NCBI GenBank assembly: GCA_031274045.1
Contig: JAISQS010000037.1
Coordinates: forward strand, 1-8,363
Source: Planctomycetaceae bacterium
Lineage (GTDB): Bacteria > Planctomycetota > Planctomycetia > Pirellulales > Thermoguttaceae
DNA length: 8,363 nucleotides
Direction of reading: 5' to 3'
The notes under the pieces were generated by a model. That model had not been told where the DNA came from. It made no database searches and saw nothing but the letters and a program-made list of their open reading frames with translations. This document shows, one piece after another, positions 1 through 6,382 of the stretch. Made by a program: the position numbers and the translations under genes. How positions within the stretch are numbered: position 1 is the first letter of the stretch; every line of letters starts with the position of its first letter.

Positions 1-70
1 GCGGCGATGTCTCTCCAACAGACAAATGATAAATTGCCGCCACTCCGCATTCTTCATTGAGTTCACTCAT
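1..70 (-). CDS. purF: Amidophosphoribosyltransferase (PurF), N-terminal 23 codons only
   Basis: The minus strand opens with ATG at 70-68 and reads through the left window edge. The visible N-terminus contains NEECGVAAIYH. This is the start of a class II glutamine amidotransferase domain preceded by a short propeptide, as in Bacillus-type PurF, where a similar NEECGV stretch is cut so that Cys becomes residue 1. Here the candidate catalytic nucleophile is Cys8. PurF transfers the amide nitrogen of glutamine to PRPP, the first step of purine biosynthesis, in the cytoplasm. The specific EECGVAAIYHL form resembles, from memory, PurF-like proteins of Planctomycetota. No clear Shine-Dalgarno sequence precedes the ATG. 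Only 23 residues are visible, so another class II amidotransferase is possible. Confidence 0.72.
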   Translation of the reverse strand, partial: MSELNEECGVAAIYHLSVGETSP

Positions 71-195
71 ATAATTTATTTATAAATTAAACAAAAACAA
101 CTTATACCAAATCCATACCACAATCAAACTACACCAAAAATACCAAAAAATACATAAAAAATACCTCCGTTAGCGACGGGGGCTTGCCCCCTTGC
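71..195. other. Intergenic region upstream of purF, with a GC hairpin at 178-191
   Basis: This is A- and C-rich non-coding sequence between the minus-strand purF start and the first long palindromic element. It should contain the purF promoter, but I see no convincing -35/-10 pair on the minus strand. At its right end, 178-191 forms a perfect 6-bp stem with a 2-base loop (GGGGGC TT GCCCCC) directly before the repeat core. A related GGGC AA GCCC hairpin lies at 566-575, so this is probably a repeat module rather than a terminator. No T-run follows. Confidence 0.5.
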
Positions 196-454
196 TATAC
201 CACACATCTTTTGAGATGCTTTTTTTTGAGAATACGAAATAAACGAAAAATACGAAACATGACGAAATAGTTTTTTTAACGCGAAACACGCTAAAAAACG
301 AAATTCGCGAAAGTAATTTTTAAAATTGTGTTCATTAAAATTTCGCGCAATTTGTATTTTCGTGTATTTCGCGTTAAAAAAATTTTAGAAATTACTTTTC
401 GTTTATTCCGTATTTTTCGTATGGTTCGTATTCTCAAAAAAGATGTGCGGTATA
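196..454. repeat. Long palindromic (MITE-like) element, copy 1 core
   Basis: A ~259-bp AT-rich quasi-palindrome. The left end TATACCACACATCTTTT pairs with the right end AAAAGATGTGCGGTATA. Inside, GAGAATACGAA pairs with TTCGTATTCTC. The middle arms around TTTAACGCGAAA (left) and TTTCGCGTTAAA (right) also pair, leaving a small loop near 315-335. Transcribed, it would fold into one long hairpin. A second copy in the same orientation occupies 2731-3005 and differs by scattered substitutions plus a ~15-bp internal duplication. It encodes no protein: open frames across it are chance readings of the repeat. Non-autonomous miniature transposon or another class of intergenic palindromic repeat are both possible. 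I could not define a target-site duplication. Confidence 0.75.
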
Positions 455-456
455 AC

Positions 457-499
457 AAGGCGGGACGCCCGCGTTCCAGTCCGTCACCGCTTCGCGGCG
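457..499. repeat. GC-rich hairpin module on the right side of copy 1
   Basis: This directly follows the core. It holds a GCGGG-ACG-CCCGC hairpin (460-472), then a GTTCC spacer, then a CCGC-TTC-GCGG hairpin (487-497). The reverse complement of 2683-2730, on the left side of copy 2, carries the same series of elements with few differences. It is therefore a movable outer part of the repeat family, attached to opposite ends of the two cores. It is non-coding. Confidence 0.65.
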
Positions 500-841
500 A
501 ACTTGTGTGGTACAACGAGACCTCGCCCCTACGTTACCAACACGTTTTCCGCCCCATCTCGTCAGGGGCAAGCCCACATCGATAACATCGACGCGAGCGT
601 TTGGTAAACGGTTGCCTACCTTGTTGTCTTTTCGTGTTGTGCGTGTTGAATTGATTTTAACGGCTGTCTTATTATTTTGTCGGTGTCAAATTCTAAATTT
701 GTTTGACTTGCACCGTTTTTTGAGATACGGTTAGGAAAGCAGGATTCATTGCGACCACCAAGCATAAAAATAATACGTACCAAACAACCAATACAAATAA
801 AACCAAAAATCGAATTTGAAAAAGAAAGAGAACAAAAAAAG
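500..841. other. Non-coding region before the coiled-coil gene, with repeat debris
   Basis: No gene is seen here. Positions 505-519 (GTGTGGTACAACGAG) match, with one difference, the terminal motif of the long palindrome read from the complement of 2726-2740. This suggests a third, eroded repeat end. A GGGC-AA-GCCC hairpin lies at 566-575. At 681-715, a CGGTG/CACCG and TCAAA/TTTGA imperfect stem is followed by six Ts. This looks terminator-like, but no plus-strand gene lies upstream. The promoter for the gene at 842 should lie in this stretch; TTGACT at 703-708 has only a weak -10 partner. Confidence 0.45.
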
Positions 842-1672
842 ATGAGCGGAATAACCGAAAAATTTAACGTTGCGCTAAATCAATTCAACAACCTACAATC
901 AAAATTTGTACCATTGGGTCAAAGCGTCGAACTACTAACCCAAAAATTAAACACCGTTACACAATCAATCGCCGAACTCGAAGTAGAATTACTCAGAGTC
1001 AAATTGGTAACAGACGGTGCCAACAATGACTTCGCCTCAATTGCCGAAATCTTGAACGAACTGCAAACCGACACCGAAAAATTAAATCACAACATCGAAG
1101 AAAACGAAACTCTACGCGAATCAATGACCACAATGTTCGGCGAAGCCTTCAACGTCGTATCAAAATTCATAAATACCGCCAAACAAATCGGAATCATCGA
1201 TAACGATCGCGCAAACCAAATACTCTCAAATAACTCCACCGCAAACACAATCAACACAACCACAGAAAATATAACCCCCGAAATCATAGACGAAAGCAAC
1301 AACGAAAATATCCCCGATCCTCACGATATTCACAATACATCAGATACCGTTGAGAAGTCAGACGAAGTTGACAATCCGCCAGTCAATATCAGTGACTCGC
1401 TGCAAACTGAATCCGCCGAAAAAGATTTTTTGACATCGTCCGAAATGGCAAATCAACTCGACTTGCCGCCGCTCCAATTCGGAACGCCGGCAAATACCGA
1501 CAACAATTTGCCAAACACCACCGAAGATTTTGACAACACCAATCCTGATAACACCGACATCATCAACAACCAAGATACCAACCCAAACACCACAATCAAT
1601 TCCAACCAAAACACAGAAGACGATCTCGAAGCAATTCTTGACGACATCAGTAAACCATTGTCAACATCATGA
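842..1672 (+). CDS. Hypothetical coiled-coil protein with acidic, Asn-rich disordered C-terminus
   Basis: I do not recognise this 276-residue protein. Residues ~5-120 are predicted by eye to be helical, with heptad-like spacing of hydrophobic residues (for example SVELLTQKLNTVTQSIAELE), consistent with a coiled coil. Residues ~128-260 are low-complexity and rich in Asn, Thr, Asp and Pro, as expected of a disordered linker. Two short ordered-looking motifs interrupt or end it: SSEMANQLDLPPL (~199-211) and a C-terminal LEAILDDISKPL (262-273), which could be partner-binding motifs. There is no signal peptide or membrane segment, so it is probably cytoplasmic. I chose ATG 842 because the region back to the alternative TTG at 749 encodes a basic, repetitive stretch unlike the rest. 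No good ribosome binding site supports either start. It converges on the GNAT gene with a 17-base gap. Function unknown. Confidence 0.7.
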   Translation: MSGITEKFNVALNQFNNLQSKFVPLGQSVELLTQKLNTVTQSIAELEVELLRVKLVTDGANNDFASIAEILNELQTDTEKLNHNIEENETLRESMTTMFGEAFNVVSKFINTAKQIGIIDNDRANQILSNNSTANTINTTTENITPEIIDESNNENIPDPHDIHNTSDTVEKSDEVDNPPVNISDSLQTESAEKDFLTSSEMANQLDLPPLQFGTPANTDNNLPNTTEDFDNTNPDNTDIINNQDTNPNTTINSNQNTEDDLEAILDDISKPLSTS

Positions 1673-1689
1673 CACGCGACCGGCAATTT

Positions 1690-2658
1690 TCATAAGAATT
1701 TTGCGTAGACTTTTTTTCTGTCCCACGCGGCGAAACCCTGCTTTATGTAGGCTCGCAAGGCTGGACTGTTTTGTTCGTCTACGGCTGTCGTGATGAAATT
1801 ACGACCGCGTTTTGCCGATGTCAATTTGGCAAACTTAATAATTTCATCCGCCAAACCAAACCCGCGATATTGCTCAACCAAACCCATGTACGTCAACTCC
1901 ATCTGCTCCGCACCCGCATCAGATAAAAGCAACACCCCAATATACGCATCATCAGTTTTTTGATCGACAGTTTCCTTTGTAATTTTGCCGCGAATAAAAA
2001 ACCACAGATCAGGACAAAACAAATTCTGTTGCTGATACTCATCCAGAATACTCTCAACCGGAGTTATCATATTCAATCGCGGAAAATCCGCCGTGTTCTT
2101 ATACGTCAACTTCATCAATCGCTCAAATTCATCTCGCCGCACCGCTAAATCGTAGCTTTTGTCTATCGCGTATTGTTCAAATTTCGTAATGATATTTTTT
2201 GGCGGCACGTCAATATTTGCGGTATTTTTGGAGTCAGTTACGTCACCGGATTTTGCAGCCAGCATCAACATATCCGAAAGATATAAAAAACCACAAGACA
2301 TAATCACCGGTTCGTTGACCGGTTGATTATTGTCGGTCATCAGGATAATTGCCGGAGCGTTGAGTGATTTGGCATAAATATCTAACCGCTCAAAAAACGG
2401 AGCCATCGAATAATTGCCGGACATTGCCGGATGCCAAATCATAACAAAACCATCCGGTCGAAATTGCGATATCAATCCGCCAACAACAACCCCATCATCT
2501 AACGCAACAAAAATCCCGTCCGGCTGAATCGCATTCGACTCGACAAGATCAAAGATCAACTTTTTACGTATCGCAAATTCAGCTTCCGAAAGATGCTCAA
2601 AAATGATCCTAACAACATCACAAATCATGTCCGCCGACGGACAAGTGATTATTTCCAT
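1690..2658 (-). CDS. Tandem GNAT-family N-acetyltransferase-like protein
   Basis: 322 residues that look like two GNAT folds in tandem. The N-terminal half (~1-135) has a beta-strand pair, FVALDDGVVVGGLIS, typical of the GNAT core but no clear acetyl-CoA loop, so it may be degenerate. The C-terminal half (~215-322) has the classic motif A, ELTYMGLVEQYRGFGLADE, where YRGFGLA (264-270) is the Q/R-x-x-G-x-G/A pyrophosphate loop. It is followed by TAVDEQNSPALRAYIKQGF and a WDRKKVY end. Such proteins transfer an acetyl group from acetyl-CoA to an amine; the substrate here is unknown. The C-terminal signature resembles a family common in Planctomycetota. I chose ATG 2658 because upstream in-frame codons (back to 2742) read through the GC repeat module and palindrome end. 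There is no clear Shine-Dalgarno sequence. Confidence 0.8.
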   Translation of the reverse strand: MEIITCPSADMICDVVRIIFEHLSEAEFAIRKKLIFDLVESNAIQPDGIFVALDDGVVVGGLISQFRPDGFVMIWHPAMSGNYSMAPFFERLDIYAKSLNAPAIILMTDNNQPVNEPVIMSCGFLYLSDMLMLAAKSGDVTDSKNTANIDVPPKNIITKFEQYAIDKSYDLAVRRDEFERLMKLTYKNTADFPRLNMITPVESILDEYQQQNLFCPDLWFFIRGKITKETVDQKTDDAYIGVLLLSDAGAEQMELTYMGLVEQYRGFGLADEIIKFAKLTSAKRGRNFITTAVDEQNSPALRAYIKQGFAAWDRKKVYAKFL

Positions 2659-2682
2659 AAATTTAAATTTTTTGTTTATAAA

Positions 2683-2730
2683 CGCCGCCGCGAAGCGGCG
2701 CGGGACAGGAACGCGGGCATCCCGCCTCGT
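2683..2730. repeat. GC-rich hairpin module on the left side of copy 2
   Basis: It contains a CGCCGC-GAA-GCGGCG hairpin (2686-2700) and a GCGGG-CAT-CCCGC hairpin (2713-2725) separated by a GGAAC-containing spacer. It is the reverse complement of the module at 457-499, yet the two AT-rich cores next to them are in direct orientation. It sits about 25 bases upstream of the GNAT start and could form part of that gene's leader RNA. Confidence 0.65.
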
Positions 2731-3005
2731 TATACCACACATCTTTTAAGATGTTTTTTTTTGAGAATACGAAATAAACGAAAAATACGAAACATAACGA
2801 AATAATTTTTTTTAACGCGAAACACGCTAAAAAACGAAATTCGCGAAAGTGATTTTAAAAATTGTGTTTATTAAAATTGTATTTATTAAAATTTCGCGCA
2901 TTTTGTATTTTCGTGTATTTCGCGTTAAAAAATTTTTAGAAATTACTTTTCGTTTATTTTGTATTTTTCGTATGTTTCGTATTCTCAAAAAAGATGTGCG
3001 GTATA
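2731..3005. repeat. Long palindromic (MITE-like) element, copy 2 core
   Basis: Direct copy of 196-454 with the same ends (TATACCACACATCTTTT on the left, AAAAGATGTGCGGTATA on the right) and the same nested arms. It is ~16 bp longer. Most of the difference is a duplicated ATTGT(A/G)TTTATTAAA unit near the loop (about 2860-2890). The flank right of the core (3006-3032) resembles a diverged GC module (CGCGTTCCGGTCG) but has lost the paired GCGGG/CCCGC stem. It is non-coding. Confidence 0.75.
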
Positions 3006-3229
3006 ACGAAGTGTCCAGCTCGCGTTCCGGTCGATATTTGTTTTTTTCTTAAAAGATGTACAATGTTACCCTCTTTGAGCGTTTGTTGTGTGTGTTGTGT
3101 TTGCCGTGTACATTTGGGTAAGCCCGCAAATTGATGAACGAAAATCAAAGAATAAATAAAATCAAAGGGTAAGGCTGCGTGACTAAAAGAAAGTTCCATA
3201 TTTTTCAATCCGTTCTATGCTTTCGAGTT

Positions 3230-3264
3230 ATTACATTCCGTTAGGAATGTATCGCTAGGTAGAA
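3230..3264 (+). repeat. 35-bp direct repeat with ACATTCC/GGAATGT palindrome, copy a
   Basis: The palindrome ACATTCCGTTAGGAATGT is followed by ATCGCTAGGTAGAA. It is repeated nearly exactly at 3279-3313, with a 14-base gap between the copies. The paired arms would form a 7-bp hairpin. Confidence 0.7.
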
Positions 3265-3278
3265 CAATTCACAATTTG

Positions 3279-3313
3279 ATTACATTCCGATAGGAATGTA
3301 TCGCTCGGTAGAA
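3279..3313 (+). repeat. 35-bp direct repeat with ACATTCC/GGAATGT palindrome, copy b
   Basis: Same unit as 3230-3264, with two substitutions (CCGATAGG for CCGTTAGG, and CTCGG for CTAGG). Both copies share orientation. Confidence 0.7.
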
Positions 3314-3336
3314 AATGAAGCCCCCGCCGAGTCCTC

Positions 3337-3353
3337 GCATTCCGTAGGAATGC
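3337..3353. repeat. Related palindrome GCATTCCGTAGGAATGC
   Basis: A perfect inverted repeat (GCATTCC / GGAATGC around GTA) of the same family as the cores of 3230-3264 and 3279-3313, but without the ATCGCT..GGTAGAA tail. It is probably a third, divergent member. Confidence 0.6.
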
Positions 3354-3387
3354 AACCCCGTGACTTGCCCAATGGCGGCATTTGCGT

Positions 3388-3408
3388 AATGCGGAATGCG
3401 GAATGCGG
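3388..3408 (+). repeat. Three tandem AATGCGG heptamers
   Basis: Three perfect head-to-tail copies of AATGCGG, non-coding. The array is short and could vary by slippage. Confidence 0.6.
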
Positions 3409-3421
3409 ATTGTCAGGACTT

Positions 3422-3498
3422 ACGCAGATTTTCAATATAAACGTTGTAAAACGTTTGTATAAAAATTCTTTATCTGCGAATATCTTTAAAATCTGCGT
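3422..3498. repeat. Imperfect inverted repeat with ACGCAGATTTT / AAAATCTGCGT ends
   Basis: The 11-base arms at 3422-3432 and 3488-3498 are exact inverted copies. Further ATCTGCG words occur at 3472-3478 and 3500-3506. The arrangement resembles the ACAGATT-type inverted repeat at 4916-4994, suggesting one family of intergenic repeat. Its role is unknown. Confidence 0.5.
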
Positions 3499-3575
3499 TA
3501 TCTGCGTGCTAAAATACGTTTAAGGGTTTAGAACGAATATTTCGCTGATATATTACGTTCCGTATTCTTGTATTA

Positions 3576-4601
3576 TTAGGCTTGGATGTATGTATTGTTT
3601 CTTGCGAAGTTGTGCATTGCGATTATATTTTCGTGTGGAGTGTCGCGGGTAATTTCACAGCCTGCACCGACGATATAATTTGACTTAGCTTGACGCAAAC
3701 AATCAGACAACAAATTCCGAATCAACTCCGGCGTACCGTTGCGTAGAACTTTGACCGGATCGAGATTGCCAGCCAAAACCTGATCGGCTCCGGTTTCATC
3801 ACGCGCTTTGTCAACCGGCACCATGAAATCAAGATCAATCATATCACAACATAACTTTCCAATATCCGCCAAACTACGCTTTATGTTTCCGCAAATATGC
3901 AACCGCACCCGACCGCCAGCCGCATGAATATTTTCAACAAGCTGCTTCTCAAAAGGGAACACTATATTTCGGTAAATTTGAGGTCCCACCAAAGACGCAG
4001 CCGCATCACCAACACCAATAATATCACATCCGGCTTCTATTTGAGCTTTTGCAAAATGAGTTGCCATCTGTGTTGTGAAGCCGAACAACTCTCGCACAAA
4101 ATCGGGATCATCCATGAAATCCGTCATCAAATTGTTAATGCCCCGTAAATCCGCCGCCTCCGCACAAGGTCCCTCAACCCAACCCTCAATAAAACGTTCT
4201 CCCTTGATCTTTTGGGCAAATAATCGGGCAGCTTGAACGCGGTCATACATGCGGCTATTCTCCTTGAGAGCATCCGGCACAACAAGCGTCCGCAACCGCG
4301 TTTTGTCCGCAAGAAGTGCATTAGACTCATCAACCGCCGGAGGTTGATCGTCAAAATGAAGAACCGCACCGCCGCAATCAGAAACCTCACGCGCCGGATC
4401 ACTTATACACGAAACGTAATCAATATCAAACTTCAATGCCGTCTCCAATTGAGCCTCAACAAGCAAACGATAATCAGTCGTATACTTGCCGTAAGGAATG
4501 CCAATTTGATCCGCCGCGAACATCATTGTAATAGGCATAAACGCCAAATTATCAGTTGACCGTCGCTCCAAAACCGCCAAAACTCTCTCATAACCATTCA
4601 T
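3576..4601 (-). CDS. URO-D superfamily protein (MtaA/CmuA-like methyltransferase type)
   Basis: 341 residues, the full length expected for the uroporphyrinogen decarboxylase fold (Pfam URO-D, a TIM barrel). Visible landmarks are the start NGYERVLAVLERR, GWVEGP (140-145), the LHICGN segment (H235-x-C237), AGNLDP (277-282) and VGAGCEI (C315) followed by TPHENI. H-x-C plus the later Cys is the zinc-binding pattern of corrinoid-linked methyltransferases such as MtaA and CmuA, in which zinc activates the thiol acceptor. The RQAGR-type N-terminal motif of true HemE is absent, so heme synthesis is unlikely. The substrate cannot be read from sequence. No corrinoid protein or partner methyltransferase is in the window. 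The start at 4601 is supported by GAGAGG five bases upstream on the minus strand. Confidence 0.85.
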   Translation of the reverse strand: MNGYERVLAVLERRSTDNLAFMPITMMFAADQIGIPYGKYTTDYRLLVEAQLETALKFDIDYVSCISDPAREVSDCGGAVLHFDDQPPAVDESNALLADKTRLRTLVVPDALKENSRMYDRVQAARLFAQKIKGERFIEGWVEGPCAEAADLRGINNLMTDFMDDPDFVRELFGFTTQMATHFAKAQIEAGCDIIGVGDAAASLVGPQIYRNIVFPFEKQLVENIHAAGGRVRLHICGNIKRSLADIGKLCCDMIDLDFMVPVDKARDETGADQVLAGNLDPVKVLRNGTPELIRNLLSDCLRQAKSNYIVGAGCEITRDTPHENIIAMHNFARNNTYIQA

Positions 4602-4606
4602 CGTAA

Positions 4607-4612
4607 CCTCTC
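4607..4612 (-). promoter_or_regulatory. Shine-Dalgarno site of the URO-D-family gene
   Basis: On the minus strand, GAGAGG lies five bases before the ATG at 4601. It is one of the few good ribosome binding sites in the left two thirds of the window and supports the chosen start. Confidence 0.65.
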
Positions 4613-4722
4613 AATAAAATAGATGTCCGAATGCCTGAACCATTTGATAAAATTAATTTAATGATTGCACAAAATTTTATTTTCACGCATCCAAAGCCAT
4701 CGCAAAAATCAAAACCAATCTG

Positions 4723-4745
4723 TCAACCAACCAACCAATCAATCA
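4723..4745. repeat. Short tetranucleotide array (CAAC/CAAT)n
   Basis: CAAC CAAC CAAC followed by CAAT CAAT-like units forms a slippage-prone simple repeat about 120 bases upstream of the URO-D-family start. Confidence 0.5.
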
Positions 4746-4915
4746 CATAATTCAATCAGCTCAATCATAGTTCAAACGCTTATTGTTTTTTTTAGGCAAA
4801 AAGCCATAATGATCCGCCTTTTCAAGGTTGACCGTTTATGGCAAACAAACCGATTTCAAAACCAACCTCACACAAATAATACTACCCATCCACCGATTGG
4901 GCAAGCGACACGAAA

Positions 4916-4994
4916 TTATTATTGTCAACAGATTACACAGATTTAACAGATTTTAATAAAACTAATCTGTATTAATTCTGTTGAAAATAATAAC
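4916..4994. repeat. Long imperfect inverted repeat with AATCTGTTG..AATAA ends
   Basis: The left arm starting at 4916 (TTATTATTGTCAACAGA) and the complement of the right arm ending at 4994 (TTATTATTTTCAACAGA) differ at one base. Pairing continues inwards through ACACAGATT / AATCTGTAT with minor slips, giving ~30-base arms around a short AT-rich loop. The terminal motif, read AATCTGTTGACAATAATAA, reappears upstream of both antitoxin genes (7359-7376, 7818-7835). The element ends 18 bases before the ATG at 5013. Confidence 0.65.
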
Positions 4995-5012
4995 CAACAA
5001 CAATAACAAAAC

Positions 5013-5495
5013 ATGACAACAATTTACAATATTCTCGATCAAATCCGTGAAGCGCAGCAATCGGAGCGGGACAAGGGAACCCGTTTTGAGGAGATTGTGC
5101 GTCTCTATCTCAAGCACGAGCCGGAGTGGAAAAACCAATTCAAAAACGTTGTTCTCTGGTCAAAATGGGAAGGGCGAAAAAATCGTCCTGATACCGGTAT
5201 TGATCTTGTTGCTGAAACTCACGATGGTCGATATGTTGCCGTTCAGTGTAAATGCTACGGCAAAGAACACCGTATCCAAAAGGGTGATATTGATTCGTTC
5301 CTTAGCGCGTCGAGCAAAAAAGAATTTGTTCGCCGGATTATAGTCGCGACAACAGGATTCGGCATAAACGCGAAAGAAGCCATCAAAGACCAATCTCCGC
5401 CGGTTCACACAATCGGTCTCTTGGATTTGGCAAATAGTCAAATTAACTGGTCAGTGTACGACAATAAACGGGGCAATGTACCGCCCGTTTTGTAA
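5013..5495 (+). CDS. Type ISP restriction-modification enzyme remnant, N-terminal Mrr-like nuclease domain
   Basis: 160 residues matching the N-terminal PD-(D/E)XK (Mrr-like) domain of large single-chain type ISP enzymes (LlaGI/LlaBIII class). GTRFEEIV gives E26, TGIDLVAE gives catalytic D64, and VAVQCKCYG gives Q78-x-K80, so the nuclease signature looks intact. The intact enzymes are ~1,500-1,650 residues: nuclease, RecA-like helicase, coupler, N6-adenine methyltransferase, target recognition domain. Here the frame ends shortly after SQINWSVYD, where the helicase domain would normally start. The C-terminal domain of the same family begins 20 bases earlier in another frame (5476). This is best read as the 5' end of an internally deleted gene. 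An unlicensed nuclease domain without helicase is unlikely to restrict DNA, though a small Mrr-like protein could still be made. No Shine-Dalgarno sequence is visible. Confidence 0.8.
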   Translation: MTTIYNILDQIREAQQSERDKGTRFEEIVRLYLKHEPEWKNQFKNVVLWSKWEGRKNRPDTGIDLVAETHDGRYVAVQCKCYGKEHRIQKGDIDSFLSASSKKEFVRRIIVATTGFGINAKEAIKDQSPPVHTIGLLDLANSQINWSVYDNKRGNVPPVL

Positions 5496-6366
5496 ATGTT
5501 TTTTACATTTTGACAAACATTGGATTCACCGACAATACCAAATGCCGCGTATCTTTCCCGAACCGGAAGTTGAAAACATGGCAATATGTTTAGAGGCACC
5601 AGGAGGAAAGACAAATTTTAGTACACTAATAACAAACACGTTACCCGATTTGCATTTGTTTGGATCAACGCAATGTTTCCCTTATTACGTTTACGAGTCT
5701 GCGAAACCTACAAAGGGCGTATTGGTAGATGATGTTATTTTGGAAGGGGAGCGGGTTGGTGATTATGTTCGGCGGGAAAATATAACTGATTTTGCTTTGC
5801 AAAACTTCCGCGAACATTACAAAGACAACACCATAACAAAACGCGATATTTTTTATTACATTTACGGCATATTGAATTGCCGCAGCTATCAGGAACGTTT
5901 CGCCGCCGAGTTGAAAAAACAATTACCGCGTATTCCCTTTGCCTACGATTTTCGCTCCTTCGTTCGGGGCGGTCAAAAACTGGCGGAGTTACATTTAAAT
6001 TACGAAACGTTAGAACCGTTTCCCTTAACAGAAAAAATCACCGGCACTCTAAACTACCACGTCAACGAAATGCGCTTCCCAAGCAAAACCGACAAAACAA
6101 AAATTATTTACAATTCAAGTTTAACATTGGAAGGGATTCCGCCTGAAACCTATCGTTGTGTTGTCAATGGCAAGTCGGCGTTGGAATGGATTTTGGAACG
6201 TTATAAAATTTCCACACACAAAGAAAGCAACATAACAAACGATCCAAACGATTGGTGTACCGAAAATAATAACGAACGTTATATCGTTGATTTGGTGAAG
6301 CGGATTGTGCGGTTATCGGTTGAAAGCGTGAAGATTATCGAACGTTTGCCGGAATTGGTATTTTGA
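5476..6366 (+). CDS. Type ISP restriction-modification enzyme remnant, C-terminal specificity domain
   Basis: 296 residues corresponding to the C-terminal target-recognition part of type ISP enzymes. The opening YRPFCKCFLHFDKH and YQMPRIFPEPEVEN are hallmark segments. They are followed by LPDLHLFGSTQCFPYYVYE, IFYYIYGILNCRSYQERFA, KKQLPRIPF and LAELHLNYETL. Conservation runs to the natural C-terminus, so this end looks complete. The helicase and methyltransferase core, including the SAM-binding and NPPY-type motifs expected upstream, is absent. The frame is +1 relative to the nuclease fragment and is open upstream only to about 5368. ATG 5476 lies inside the conserved YRPF region, so it is probably a fortuitous start. 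Alone it could bind a specific DNA sequence at most. Confidence 0.82.
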   Translation: MYRPFCKCFLHFDKHWIHRQYQMPRIFPEPEVENMAICLEAPGGKTNFSTLITNTLPDLHLFGSTQCFPYYVYESAKPTKGVLVDDVILEGERVGDYVRRENITDFALQNFREHYKDNTITKRDIFYYIYGILNCRSYQERFAAELKKQLPRIPFAYDFRSFVRGGQKLAELHLNYETLEPFPLTEKITGTLNYHVNEMRFPSKTDKTKIIYNSSLTLEGIPPETYRCVVNGKSALEWILERYKISTHKESNITNDPNDWCTENNNERYIVDLVKRIVRLSVESVKIIERLPELVF

Positions 6367-6382
6367 ATAATATAGACTATCG

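Larger units (their letters stand above)
3006..3575. other. Gene-free stretch of small repeats downstream of the URO-D gene
   Basis: About 570 bases lie between palindrome copy 2 and the stop codon of the minus-strand URO-D-family gene. No convincing protein is encoded; open frames here run through repeats. It holds two 35-bp direct repeats with a palindromic core, a third lone palindrome, a triple heptanucleotide repeat and an inverted ATCTGCG-type repeat, each listed separately. I see no clear terminator for the URO-D-family gene. Confidence 0.5.
4613..5012. other. Divergent intergenic region between the URO-D gene and the ISP remnant
   Basis: About 400 non-coding bases. The left part should carry the minus-strand promoter of the URO-D-family gene. 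A short tetranucleotide array lies at 4723-4745 and a long inverted repeat at 4916-4994. The ATG at 5013 has no Shine-Dalgarno sequence. The forward open frame here (from about 4665) reads an Asn/Gln/Ser-rich repeat translation and is not believable as a gene. Confidence 0.5.

Noticed and set aside
328..585. Plus-strand open frame across the first palindromic element (and its counterpart at 2849-3052)
   Set aside because: It translates the palindromic repeat into Arg/Phe/Ile-rich text that is shared only because the DNA is repeated. No ribosome binding site or domain is seen.
681..720. Intrinsic terminator (stem plus six Ts)
   Set aside because: The stem is interrupted by bulges and no plus-strand gene lies upstream to be terminated. 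It is mentioned only as a resemblance.
749..841. TTG start giving a 31-residue longer coiled-coil protein
   Set aside because: The extension is basic and repetitive, and TTG is a weak start without a ribosome binding site. ATG 842 is preferred, although not proven.
2659..2742. N-terminal extension of the GNAT-like protein
   Set aside because: The extra 28 residues read through the GC hairpin module and the end of the palindrome. The protein-like sequence starts at MEIITCPSAD (2658).
3230..3353. Short repeats that could suggest a CRISPR array
   Set aside because: There are only two 35-bp copies with a 14-base gap plus a lone palindrome. Spacer length is wrong and no cas genes are present.
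3296..3523. Plus-strand open frame in the repeat region
   Set aside because: It begins inside a palindromic repeat and spans the AATGCGG array and the inverted repeat. No domain or ribosome binding site is seen.
3576..4601. Assignment as hemE (true uroporphyrinogen decarboxylase)
   Set aside because: The N-terminal RQAGR-type motif is missing, and the H-x-C plus later Cys zinc pattern points to the methyltransferase branch of the superfamily.
4665..4946. Plus-strand open frame between the URO-D gene and the ISP remnant
   Set aside because: Its composition follows the tetranucleotide array and AT-rich DNA (Asn/Gln/Ser-rich). It has no ribosome binding site and runs into the inverted repeat.
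5476..5495. Programmed frameshift joining the nuclease and specificity frames
   Set aside because: A +1 shift would be needed and no known +1 stimulator is visible. A joined product would still lack helicase and methyltransferase, so deletion is the simpler explanation.
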